Assembly: GCF_000455445.1 (NCBI RefSeq)
Contig: NZ_HG417093.1
Location: 146,502-206,952, forward strand
Length of the DNA stretch: 60,451 bases
Direction: 5' to 3'
Origin: Hoylesella timonensis 4401737 = DSM 22865 = JCM 15640
GTDB lineage: Bacteria; Bacteroidota; Bacteroidia; Bacteroidales; Bacteroidaceae
Part shown: positions 1 through 8,029 of the stretch, piece after piece
Numbering within the stretch: the first letter of the stretch is position 1
How the letters are laid out: each line of letters opens with the position of its first letter
Program-made: the position numbers and the translations under genes
The notes under the pieces: model-generated
The model's input: only the letters and a program-made list of their open reading frames with translations
Told to the model about the DNA's origin: nothing
The model's database searches: none

Positions 1-2748
1 CTGATTTTAGGCATCATTCCTGTCTGTTTTGCTGATTCTTTGACGGGTGTAGTGAAAGATAAGTCGACAGGTGAGACGCTCATTGGTACCGTAGTTCAAG
101 TGAAAGGTGAGAAACATCATGCCACCTCAACAGGCTTGGACGGTTCTTTTGTGTTGAAAGATCTGCCCAATCAAGGCACCATTACGCTGATAGCCAGCTA
201 TATAGGTTATCAATCCAAGGAGGTTCAGGTGGATATGTCCGCAGGAAAGTTTGTCCATCTGGAGCTGGAACCCGAACTACAAGAACTAAAAGAGGTGGTT
301 GTCAAGGGATTTCGTACAAAAGACACTGATGTAAGCGCCTATGCGATGGTGAAAAATTCGTCGCAAGTACTCAACGTGATGAGTGCACAAGCCATTCAGG
401 TGTCACCCGATGTCAATGTGGCAACAGTGCTGCAGCGTGTCTCTGGCGTAACAATGCAGCACGATGCGTCGGGTGAAGCCTCGTATGCCATTCTAAGAGG
501 AATGGACAAAAGGTACAATTATACCTTGGTTAACGGCGTGAAAATACCCAGTCCTGATGACAAAAATCGCTATATTCCCTTGAATATCTTCCCTTCAGAT
601 TTGATGGATAGGATTATTGTATCTAAGTCACTCACTGCCGATATGGAAGGCGATGCAGCGGGTGGTGTGGTAGATATGAATATGAAAGATGCTCCAGGCA
701 GTTTCAGACTCCAAGCGAATGTAGCAACAGGGGCAAGCGATTTCTTTTGGCAAGGCGATAAAACACAATCTCCATTCGGACAAATCAATTACGATTTTTT
801 AAGTGCTAAGCGCGGAAGTACCACCTCTACAGCGCCATACGAGCGTTATGGAAGTACCTACGATGCGACCAATGCCGACTTTAAGAATGGTGGAACTCAG
901 CTTTCACGCCATAAAGTACCAATGCCAAATGTCCATGCAGGCATCTCTATCGGCAATCGTTTTTGGGATAAAAAGCTTGGAGTGATATTCGCTACCAACC
1001 TGCAGAATACGTATCGTGGTACGGAACGCGAGCTCAATAAGGAGGTGATGGCTAACGGTGAGGAAGCTGCTTATATCAGTTCCATCAAGAAAAGGCTCTA
1101 TTCCATCCACGATCTCAACCTGGGCGTGCATGGAAAGATTGACTTCACGCTTGACAATCACAAGATAGAGTGGTATAACATGTACGTGCGTCGTCAAGCG
1201 GACAATACACGCTACAGCATGGATATCACGACCGACTACGACTTTGACCTTGCAAATGGCAACTGGACACGTGCGGATGAGATGCGTACCTTGACACAAA
1301 CGCAGAATATCTTTGCATCCAATATCAAGGGAACTCATCATTTCACGCGTAACCTCACGGTAGATTGGGCAGGACTTTTCGCCGATGCCAGAGAGAAAGA
1401 TCCTGACCGTATCTATACCACTATCAAGAACACGGTGACAGGTGGCAAGGTCACTAAGATATTCCCGGCATCACAGGAGCGTCGTTTCCAGCATAACGAC
1501 GATAAGGATTGGACGGGCTATGTCAATCTTTCGTGGGCGACTCCTTTCAGAGAAGGACTGAAAGCAGTATGGAAAACAGGTGCTATGTATCGCAACAAGA
1601 AGCGTAACAATCGATATTACTCTTACATATCTGTACCCTCAGATAATGGTATCCTACTGTCTTCTAATGATATTGATACGTTTCACAGAATTGACTGGAC
1701 ACTCAAAACACCTCGTTCGCAGGCCTCACAACTCAATTACGACTCTAAAGAGCGAATAGGTGCTATCTACGGTATGGTAACACTTACTTCGCCAATCTAT
1801 GAACTAGTAGCTGGATTTCGTGCCGAGCATACCAACCAACTATACACAATGTTGCAACGTTTTGAGACAACGGGTTCTCTTGGTGAACAGTCGTATTGGG
1901 ATTATCTGCCGTCTGTTTCATTTCGCTGGACATTTAAGGACAAGATGAATCTTCGTTTCAGTTATTACAAGAGCATCAATCGTCCAGGATTCTATGAGCT
2001 TGTGCCTTATCAGGTGGATGGTGAGGACTACACCGAGAAGGGTAATCCGTTATTAAAATGTGCACGTATTGACAACCTCGACCTGCGTTGGGAGTGGTTA
2101 CCATCGCAAGATGAACAGGTGCTTTTGGGTGTTTTTTATAAATATCTCAAAGACCCGATTGAGACAACTTTCGATGTAGACCAGCGTCAGGGTAATGCCA
2201 GCTACTATATGCCCCAAAACCTTGGCAATGCTAGAAATTATGGTATTGAGCTTGATGTGGTGAAGTATATCCGTCACTTTGGATTGAAAGCCAACTATAC
2301 TTATACGCATTCAGCTATCACCACGACCAAGAAACGCTATATTGCAAAGAATCAAGTGGAGAATGTTGACCAAACGAGACCACTTATCAATCAGGCACCA
2401 CATACCGCTAATTTATCTTTGCTTTATAAAGATACGCAACATGGATGGAATGGACAATTGGCAGCAGCTTATACTGGGACACAACTCGTATTGGTATCCC
2501 CATATTTTGATTCTGATGAGTGGGAGAAGCACCTCTTTTCGCTTGACCTGAGTGCCGAGAAGCGTTTCAATAATGGCATATCCCTATTTGTTAAAGCCAA
2601 TAACCTGCTCAACTCTAAGCGCGAACGGTACCTAAAAACCGTTAATGAGTTTAATACCAAGATACCAGGACAACCAAACGACCGTACCATTGTAGGAACC
2701 TACAAGTATGGACGCACATTTCTGGTTGGAGTGAGAGTAAATTTGTAA
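1..2748 (+). CDS. TonB-dependent outer membrane receptor (5' end outside window)
   Basis: The reading frame is open from base 1, and its first residues (LILGIIPVCFADS) look like the end of a signal peptide, so the true start lies just before the window. A carboxypeptidase-like regulatory domain follows (TGVVKDKSTGETLIG), then a plug (LQRVSGVTMQHDASGEASY, LRGMDKRYNYTLVNGVKIP) and a beta-barrel ending in GRTFLVGVRVNL, with the terminal aromatic/hydrophobic pattern of outer membrane proteins. It should import a ligand in a TonB-dependent way. It is not a SusC: it is shorter, has no SusD partner, and is followed 24 bases later by a beta-helix lipoprotein. It is a paralogue of the receptor at 53369-56164, sharing the RYN..VNG plug segment and a SINRP barrel segment. 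The ligand is unknown. Confidence 0.93.
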   Translation: MILGIIPVCFADSLTGVVKDKSTGETLIGTVVQVKGEKHHATSTGLDGSFVLKDLPNQGTITLIASYIGYQSKEVQVDMSAGKFVHLELEPELQELKEVVVKGFRTKDTDVSAYAMVKNSSQVLNVMSAQAIQVSPDVNVATVLQRVSGVTMQHDASGEASYAILRGMDKRYNYTLVNGVKIPSPDDKNRYIPLNIFPSDLMDRIIVSKSLTADMEGDAAGGVVDMNMKDAPGSFRLQANVATGASDFFWQGDKTQSPFGQINYDFLSAKRGSTTSTAPYERYGSTYDATNADFKNGGTQLSRHKVPMPNVHAGISIGNRFWDKKLGVIFATNLQNTYRGTERELNKEVMANGEEAAYISSIKKRLYSIHDLNLGVHGKIDFTLDNHKIEWYNMYVRRQADNTRYSMDITTDYDFDLANGNWTRADEMRTLTQTQNIFASNIKGTHHFTRNLTVDWAGLFADAREKDPDRIYTTIKNTVTGGKVTKIFPASQERRFQHNDDKDWTGYVNLSWATPFREGLKAVWKTGAMYRNKKRNNRYYSYISVPSDNGILLSSNDIDTFHRIDWTLKTPRSQASQLNYDSKERIGAIYGMVTLTSPIYELVAGFRAEHTNQLYTMLQRFETTGSLGEQSYWDYLPSVSFRWTFKDKMNLRFSYYKSINRPGFYELVPYQVDGEDYTEKGNPLLKCARIDNLDLRWEWLPSQDEQVLLGVFYKYLKDPIETTFDVDQRQGNASYYMPQNLGNARNYGIELDVVKYIRHFGLKANYTYTHSAITTTKKRYIAKNQVENVDQTRPLINQAPHTANLSLLYKDTQHGWNGQLAAAYTGTQLVLVSPYFDSDEWEKHLFSLDLSAEKRFNNGISLFVKANNLLNSKRERYLKTVNEFNTKIPGQPNDRTIVGTYKYGRTFLVGVRVNL

Positions 2749-2772
2749 TCATCAACTTTAGTAAAATTTAAC

Positions 2773-4164
2773 ATGAAGAGATTTTATTTTTTTGTAAGCA
2801 TATTAGCTGTAACACTTATGGGAGGCATGAGTTCGTGTGAAGACGAAAACATTAATCCATACGATTACGCTGCCAAAACCGATACCATAACCATCAATAC
2901 AGGTGACGCAAATACAGTGAAGACGACTATAGCCTCTTATCCCACAGGCTCTATCGTTTGGTCACATGACACTACACTCACCTCTTCGTTCAAGATTCCT
3001 GCTGGTGCTTCCCTCTATATCGAGCCTGGCGTGAAGGTCACAGTCAGCTCTAAGCCCTTGGAAGATCATCCTATAGAGATTGTGGCATTAGGAAACCTTT
3101 ACGCTATGGGTACGAAAGAAAAGCCCGTAGTTATCAGCTCGGATACGGGCAAGCCCAACGACTGGGGTGGTATCATCTGTGGATACGATTGTGAAGAGGT
3201 GGTGTTAAGTCATACAGAGATAGCCCATGCTGGTGCTACTCCAACGGAAAGTTCCCTTTCTTTTCAAAACAAATTGTTCAAGACCACCATTGATGGTGGG
3301 GTACCTGCCTTCCATTTCTGCAATACCAAAGGTCGCTTTGCTGTCGTTAACTGTTTCTTCCATGACAATTACAATGACCAAACTTATTTCACAGGTGGTA
3401 ATGGAATTATTTATGGGTCCGTGTTTGCCGATAGTGGTAACGAAAGTGATGGCGGTGAAGCTATCAATGTGAAATCGGGATGCATACTCGACATAGCCTA
3501 CAACCTGATATATAATGCCTGTACCAATGCGTTTAAGCTTTCAGGGTCGGGTGTGGAGAAGAACTTTGCATCGAAGCTTGTCATCTACAATAATACAGCT
3601 ATTGACTGTGGATGGCGCCGAACGAAGAATAAGAAAGGTGGAAATGTATGGATTGAGAAAGCTATTGCGCCCGTTTTTGTGAATAATTTACTGGTTGACA
3701 ACCGCTATGGAATCCGTCAACCCAGTAAAAATGGAGCTGATATCGAAAACAGTGTGCTTTCTCCCAATTATTTCTTTGCATCCACAAATACAGGAGTGAA
3801 GCAACAAGGTAAAGACTTCAAGATGATTGTTTGGGATGACAACAATCTCACCAGTCATGCTCCAGAGGATTTATCTAAATTATTTATTAAGTTTACTCAA
3901 AACGATAAGATGAATATCAACTGTGAGAGCGATGACCCTGCCAATGGGGCTCCCTTGAAATGGAACCCAGCATGGGACTTTCATCTTCAGCTTGGCGTAC
4001 CCCAACTCACTGGTGCATTTTCGGAAGTGAAGCCTAACTTTCCCAGCGGATTGGCTTTCTTTGGCATGAAGAGGGTTAAATGGGTGAGCAATACTGATGA
4101 CCAAAATTATTATTTCTCTTCATCCGTGGCCAGTAACTTCTTTGGAGCATTTGGAACAAAATAA
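2773..4164 (+). CDS. Surface lipoprotein with right-handed beta-helix repeats, receptor partner
   Basis: This 463-residue protein has a lipoprotein signal ending near SSCED (Cys22). It then has repeats of the IEPGVKVTVSS and DWGGIICGYDCEEV type, as in parallel beta-helix proteins. It starts 24 bases after the TonB receptor and ends 12 bases before the metallophosphoesterase, so the three probably form one operon. The IEPG and DWGG(I/V)I.CG motifs recur in the lipoprotein at 56220-57731, which also follows a receptor of the same type. By analogy with other receptor-lipoprotein pairs it may capture ligand at the cell surface; that is inference. No catalytic motif of pectate lyases was recognised. 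Confidence 0.8.
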   Translation: MKRFYFFVSILAVTLMGGMSSCEDENINPYDYAAKTDTITINTGDANTVKTTIASYPTGSIVWSHDTTLTSSFKIPAGASLYIEPGVKVTVSSKPLEDHPIEIVALGNLYAMGTKEKPVVISSDTGKPNDWGGIICGYDCEEVVLSHTEIAHAGATPTESSLSFQNKLFKTTIDGGVPAFHFCNTKGRFAVVNCFFHDNYNDQTYFTGGNGIIYGSVFADSGNESDGGEAINVKSGCILDIAYNLIYNACTNAFKLSGSGVEKNFASKLVIYNNTAIDCGWRRTKNKKGGNVWIEKAIAPVFVNNLLVDNRYGIRQPSKNGADIENSVLSPNYFFASTNTGVKQQGKDFKMIVWDDNNLTSHAPEDLSKLFIKFTQNDKMNINCESDDPANGAPLKWNPAWDFHLQLGVPQLTGAFSEVKPNFPSGLAFFGMKRVKWVSNTDDQNYYFSSSVASNFFGAFGTK

Positions 4165-4176
4165 ACATCAATCAAC

Positions 4177-5130
4177 ATGAAAATGAAAAAGTTTTTCAAA
4201 CAGATACTATTTGTTGTCACCTTACTTTTTTCTTTCATTTCCTCTCAGGCACAAACCCCTGCTGATTGGAAACAAATGAAAGCTGATGTCAACCTGTATT
4301 GGGTGAACGATATGGGACGTAATGGTTATTACGACCAGAAAACTATCGCCCAGCTGATGGGTACCATGGCGGAGACTGTTGGACCCGAGGCAGTGATTGC
4401 TGTAGGTGATGTTCATCATTTCAACGGCGTGCAAAGCGTTACCGATCCTTTGTGGATGACTAATTATGAACTAATCTATTCTCATCCAGAGCTGATGTGT
4501 TTTTGGTATCCAGTTTTGGGTAATCACGAATATCGTGGCAATACCCAAGCTGTACTCGATTATGCTCATGTGAGCCGGCGATGGGCAATGCCAGCTCGAT
4601 ACTACTCCAAAGTATTCGAAGGTGATGGCTGTACGGTGCGAATTGTATTTCTTGACACTACTCCCCTTATCAGTAAATATAGAAAGAATACCGAAACTTA
4701 TCCTGATGCTCATTTGCAAAACCTTGAACAAGAGCTGGCATGGCTGGACAGTACGTTGACTGCTGCACACGAAGATTGGGTGATTTGTGTGGGTCATCAT
4801 CCCATCTATGCACAGACTTCGAAGTCGGAAAAAGAACGTGCCGACATGCAGAAATGCCTGTTGCCCGTGCTTCAGCGACATTCCAATGTGGCTGTATATG
4901 GCTGTGGTCACATACACAACTTTCAATATATCAAGAAAAAAGGTGACAAAATTAATTATTGGGTCAACTCTGCAGCAGCTCTCTCACGTCCTGTACAGCC
5001 AACAGATGGCACACGTTGGTGCGATGGGTCCGCAGGATTTACTGTGATTAGTGCCAACAAAGAGCAACTCACCCTCTATGCCATCAACAAAGAAGGTAAG
5101 ATACTCTACACCCTGCCAGTGAAAAAGTAG
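4177..5130 (+). CDS. Exported calcineurin-type metallophosphoesterase (purple acid phosphatase-like)
   Basis: This is a 317-residue protein with an N-terminal signal peptide cleaved near SSQAQ (about residue 26). The metallophosphoesterase motifs appear in order: NDMGRNG (about 44-50), GDVHHF (77-82), GNHEYRGN (115-122), GHHPIY (about 207) and GCGHIHN (about 248). The spacing and the MGRNG start resemble purple/tartrate-resistant acid phosphatases rather than nucleases. It probably removes phosphate from an organic substrate in the periplasm or at the surface. It is the last gene of the receptor-lipoprotein operon, 12 bases after its neighbour, which suggests that the imported ligand is phosphorylated or is handled as a phosphoester. 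The first of two Met codons (MKMKKFF) was kept as the start. Confidence 0.88.
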   Translation: MKMKKFFKQILFVVTLLFSFISSQAQTPADWKQMKADVNLYWVNDMGRNGYYDQKTIAQLMGTMAETVGPEAVIAVGDVHHFNGVQSVTDPLWMTNYELIYSHPELMCFWYPVLGNHEYRGNTQAVLDYAHVSRRWAMPARYYSKVFEGDGCTVRIVFLDTTPLISKYRKNTETYPDAHLQNLEQELAWLDSTLTAAHEDWVICVGHHPIYAQTSKSEKERADMQKCLLPVLQRHSNVAVYGCGHIHNFQYIKKKGDKINYWVNSAAALSRPVQPTDGTRWCDGSAGFTVISANKEQLTLYAINKEGKILYTLPVKK

Positions 5131-5471
5131 CCACAAGACTCTAAAGCAAACTACGAAGCAGTAATGTTTTCGAATCCACAGCGCTCGCCTTTTGTATCAA
5201 GTCATGGTGTAATTACATGGACTCTTTTATAATCCAGTTGGTGGAGGATAAGACGTGCAATGCGTATAATCGTTCGAGATATGTCAACCATATTTGCCCA
5301 GTAGCTCTCATGATTGAGCGAAGCTCTTCGCACGAGCTCTTATAGTGAATATTTTTTACAAAATATTAATTTAGATGAATAATGACAATTATTTATCAAT
5401 AATTTGTTTCTGTATTCGTAATTGTAACAAATTTTTCGTACCTTGCGGATTGTAACAAAAACATTATTAAT
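5131..5471. other. Gene-free stretch with a possible decayed gene tail
   Basis: There is no intact gene. On the minus strand, 5339-5202 is an open 45-codon frame bounded by stops whose translation looks protein-like (it contains RTIIRIARLILHQLDYKRV). It could be the C-terminal scrap of a lost gene, but I could not assign a family. A 6-bp palindromic hairpin (GCGAAG-CT-CTTCGC) lies at 5318-5331. The last 100 bases are AT-rich and hold the presumed promoter of the next gene. Confidence 0.4.
5421..5459 (+). promoter_or_regulatory. Direct repeats ATTGTAACAAA around a weak -7 box
   Basis: The exact 11-mer ATTGTAACAAA occurs at 5421-5431 and 5449-5459, flanking TACCTTGC (5439-5446), a poor match to the TAnnTTTG -7 element. 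The repeats lie directly before the lipoprotein at 5472. They may be a regulator binding site, but chance in AT-rich DNA is possible. Confidence 0.35.
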
Positions 5472-5864
5472 ATGAAATCGAAATTAAAGCTATTCACACT
5501 TTTCTTTTTTTCGCTGTTTCTAACAACAGGGTTTGTCGCATGTAGCGACGATACAGACCCTACAGACCAAACCATTTTTGTAGACTCCTATAAGGGTAAG
5601 ATTACTTATCTCAATATTGAGTCAGGTAAGAAAGTTAGTGCAGACGACGGTAAGGTTATCGTTAGCAAGTTGGGTGACACCTATTCGTTCAGATTTGACA
5701 ATAGTATCCCTGATTTGACAGGTATCAAGTTTGAGAAAAAAGATGACAATACATTTGTTAGTCTTGGCTCAGATGGTCTAAAAGGTATAAAGATAACTGC
5801 TTCCGAGCTTCACATCTTAATGGTGAAAGGTGGTGAAACTTGGACAGCTGATTGCAGGAGATAG
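5472..5864 (+). CDS. Small lipoprotein of unknown function
   Basis: This is a 130-residue protein with a hydrophobic N-terminus and a lipobox ending GFVACSDD (Cys24), so it is expected to be lipidated; the acidic residues after the Cys fit surface-exported Bacteroidota lipoproteins. The remainder is a short beta-rich domain of alternating polar and hydrophobic residues with no recognised family. It stands alone: 341 bases separate it from the phosphoesterase upstream and a terminator follows at 5958-6001. A short, weakly matched promoter lies just upstream. The function is unknown. Confidence 0.7.
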   Translation: MKSKLKLFTLFFFSLFLTTGFVACSDDTDPTDQTIFVDSYKGKITYLNIESGKKVSADDGKVIVSKLGDTYSFRFDNSIPDLTGIKFEKKDDNTFVSLGSDGLKGIKITASELHILMVKGGETWTADCRR

Positions 5865-5957
5865 ACCTTTGAAACGTAGTCTCATGACTACATATTTTAT
5901 AAGGTTGAGCTTATAGAACTGACCTCAGTGATATAAGAAATACTGACAAACAATATG

Positions 5958-6001
5958 AAGAGGGGGTGTACAATTCTTAAGTGAATGTGCACCTCTTTTT
6001 T
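5958..6001 (+). terminator. Rho-independent terminator of the small lipoprotein gene
   Basis: An imperfect stem (AAGAGG...TGTACA pairing with TGTGCACCTCTT, two bulged G) is followed by six T on the plus strand. It lies 94 bases after the lipoprotein stop and before the convergent ispF. Confidence 0.7.
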
Positions 6002-6147
6002 GATGCTTATATGAACAAGTGTTGAAAAATGGACTCGCTGTGGCTTAAACGATTGCATTTTGCTCCTATTTGCGACGAAGTTGGGCATTTGATTCCAAAG
6101 ATGCGAGAATTGGAGGATGGTGTAAAGAGAAGTTCAACTACCAGACA

Positions 6148-6639
6148 TTAGTTTTGTTTCACAATGAGTACGGTTGCATAAGCTGCCATTCCTTCTTGCC
6201 TCCCAACAAATCCCATGCGTTCGCTGGTTGTTGCTTTGATAGAGATATTGTCTTCATCGGTATTCATGACTTCTGCCAAACAGGTTTTCATTGCAGGGAT
6301 GTGCGGGTTTATCTTAGGTTGTTCGGCGCATACAGTGGCGTCTATATTACCCAGTTGATATCCTTTGAACGCAAGGAGCTGCATTGTTTTTTGCAAAATT
6401 ACTTTGCTATCCATATTTAAGGTTTCGTGGGCTGTGTCGGGAAAGTGATATCCTATATCACGTAGATTTGCTGCACCCAAGAGTGCATCACAAATAGCAT
6501 GAATCAAAACATCGGCATCGCTGTGCCCCAGCAATCCCTTGTCGTGGCTAATCTTGATGCCACCCAACCAAAGGGCGCGACCTTCTACCAATTGGTGAAC
6601 GTCATACCCAAAGCCAATGCGAAATGAAGGATAGGACAT
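6148..6639 (-). CDS. ispF: 2-C-methyl-D-erythritol 2,4-cyclodiphosphate synthase
   Basis: IspF makes the cyclic diphosphate intermediate of the non-mevalonate isoprenoid pathway. The 163-residue length is typical. The start FRIGFGYDVHQL carries the metal ligands Asp13 and His15, and GHSDADVLIHAICDALLGA supplies His47. The family signature continues with IDATVCAEQPKI and ends in KATTSERMGFVGRQEGMAA. It follows porV on the minus strand after a 167-base gap containing a degenerate tandem repeat. The order porU-porV-ispF is the same as in Porphyromonas gingivalis. Confidence 0.97.
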   Translation of the reverse strand: MSYPSFRIGFGYDVHQLVEGRALWLGGIKISHDKGLLGHSDADVLIHAICDALLGAANLRDIGYHFPDTAHETLNMDSKVILQKTMQLLAFKGYQLGNIDATVCAEQPKINPHIPAMKTCLAEVMNTDEDNISIKATTSERMGFVGRQEGMAAYATVLIVKQN

Positions 6640-6641
6640 GG

Positions 6642-6742
6642 AGTTGAAGTTTATGAGTTTGTGAGTTTTTGAGTTGATGAGTTTTTAAGTTTACGAGTTT
6701 ACAAGTTTACGAGGTGACGAGTAGACAAGTTTACAAGTTAAG
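6642..6742. repeat. Degenerate GAGTTT/AAGTTT tandem repeat
   Basis: About 100 bases between porV and ispF consist of imperfect 7-9-base units of the form GAGTTT(T/AC)... and AAGTTTAC. Similar low-complexity runs occur at 15296-15343 (same strand) and 15443-15482 (opposite strand). They look like slipped-strand or repeat-family DNA; no coding potential is seen. Confidence 0.7.
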
Positions 6743-6806
6743 AGGGCGTATCTACTAATAATGAAAGGCTTCCTCCCTTTTTGGTGAGGGGTAGGGGGTG
6801 TGATGC

Positions 6807-7982
6807 TTACCTCTTCAGCAAGTCTTTGATACCGTCCATGTCGAAGCTTAAAGAGAAGCGAAGGGTTTGATCCAACGGATTACTCTTTGCCATGGCAATG
6901 ACATAACCTGCATCCAATGAGAACACGCTCATCTTGAAACCTGCTCCCACAGTAAAATATTTTAAGTTACCCTTATTCTCCGATTGGTGATGATAGCCTA
7001 CTCGAAGGGAGAACTGGTCATGATAGACATACTCTGCTCCAACACTCCATTGGATTTCCTGTAACTCCTCTTTTGCACCATTTGGTGCGTCACCGAAGCT
7101 CTTAAAGATGCCTCCAATGCTTGAAACATCATAATAGTCTTTCTGCACCCGCTCTTGATAAGCCTCAGTGGATTCGCCTTCATCCTGTTTAGGATAGGTA
7201 GGAACCAACAGCTTATTTGCATCTGCCGCTATTGTAAAACGGTTATACTCATCAACTGGCACCATGAGAGAAGCACCCAAACGTAGGTTGGTGGGGATAA
7301 ACTCACTGTTGTCACTGCCTCCAAAAGTAATTTTACTTCCGATATTAGAGATATTCAACCCAATGCCTAACTGACTTTCACGTGCTCCGAGATTGATATA
7401 GTTCTGATAATAGGCAGCAATATCGGCAGCAAAAGCCGAACCGGGAGTGGTTTCTTCCTTAAAATCGTACGTTAAATCTGAATAAATCCAACGAACGGCA
7501 GCTCCCAACGAGAAGTGTTCACTCAACATCAAAGAATACGCAATGTCTGCGGACATTTCATATGGATTAATTGTCATTCCACCGTCTTTGGTTTGCCCAA
7601 CGTACGTGTTTACTTCACCAAGAGAGAAATAACGAAAAGAACCAGAGATTGCACTGTAGTCGCCAATGCGATAATAACCAGCCAAATAAGCCAAGTCGAT
7701 ATCATTCACTAACTGTCTGAGCCACGGAGTGTAGTTCAATGCTACTCCTGCACGACTAATGGTAAATGGATATTTGGCAGGATTCCAGAACTGCGAAACC
7801 ACATCGGGATCGGTGGCAACACCTACATCACCTAAACCTGCCGCACGTGCATCGGGTGCAATCATCTGTGAGGTGACCGAGTAGTTCACTGGATTAAACA
7901 TGTTTCGTTTGTCTTGGGCGGATAAGGAGAGCGCCGACAAGATAAATACGAAGAGGACACTTATTTTTGAAAATCTATTCAT
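6807..7982 (-). CDS. porV: Type IX secretion outer membrane protein PorV
   Basis: This is a 391-residue FadL-like beta-barrel with a signal peptide cleaved at about LSAQ (residue 22). The segment APDARAAGLGDVGVATDPDV followed by FWNPAKY is characteristic of the PorV/PorQ family. In the type IX system PorV receives folded cargo from the translocon and passes it to the PorU sortase at the cell surface. Its position 47 bases after porU and before ispF matches the known order in Porphyromonas, which supports PorV over PorQ. Length and ends look complete. Confidence 0.95.
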   Translation of the reverse strand: MNRFSKISVLFVFILSALSLSAQDKRNMFNPVNYSVTSQMIAPDARAAGLGDVGVATDPDVVSQFWNPAKYPFTISRAGVALNYTPWLRQLVNDIDLAYLAGYYRIGDYSAISGSFRYFSLGEVNTYVGQTKDGGMTINPYEMSADIAYSLMLSEHFSLGAAVRWIYSDLTYDFKEETTPGSAFAADIAAYYQNYINLGARESQLGIGLNISNIGSKITFGGSDNSEFIPTNLRLGASLMVPVDEYNRFTIAADANKLLVPTYPKQDEGESTEAYQERVQKDYYDVSSIGGIFKSFGDAPNGAKEELQEIQWSVGAEYVYHDQFSLRVGYHHQSENKGNLKYFTVGAGFKMSVFSLDAGYVIAMAKSNPLDQTLRFSLSFDMDGIKDLLKR

Positions 7983-8029
7983 TCTATTGCGATTCTATGC
8001 GATTGGTATTTTCCTAACGAAAATAATAG

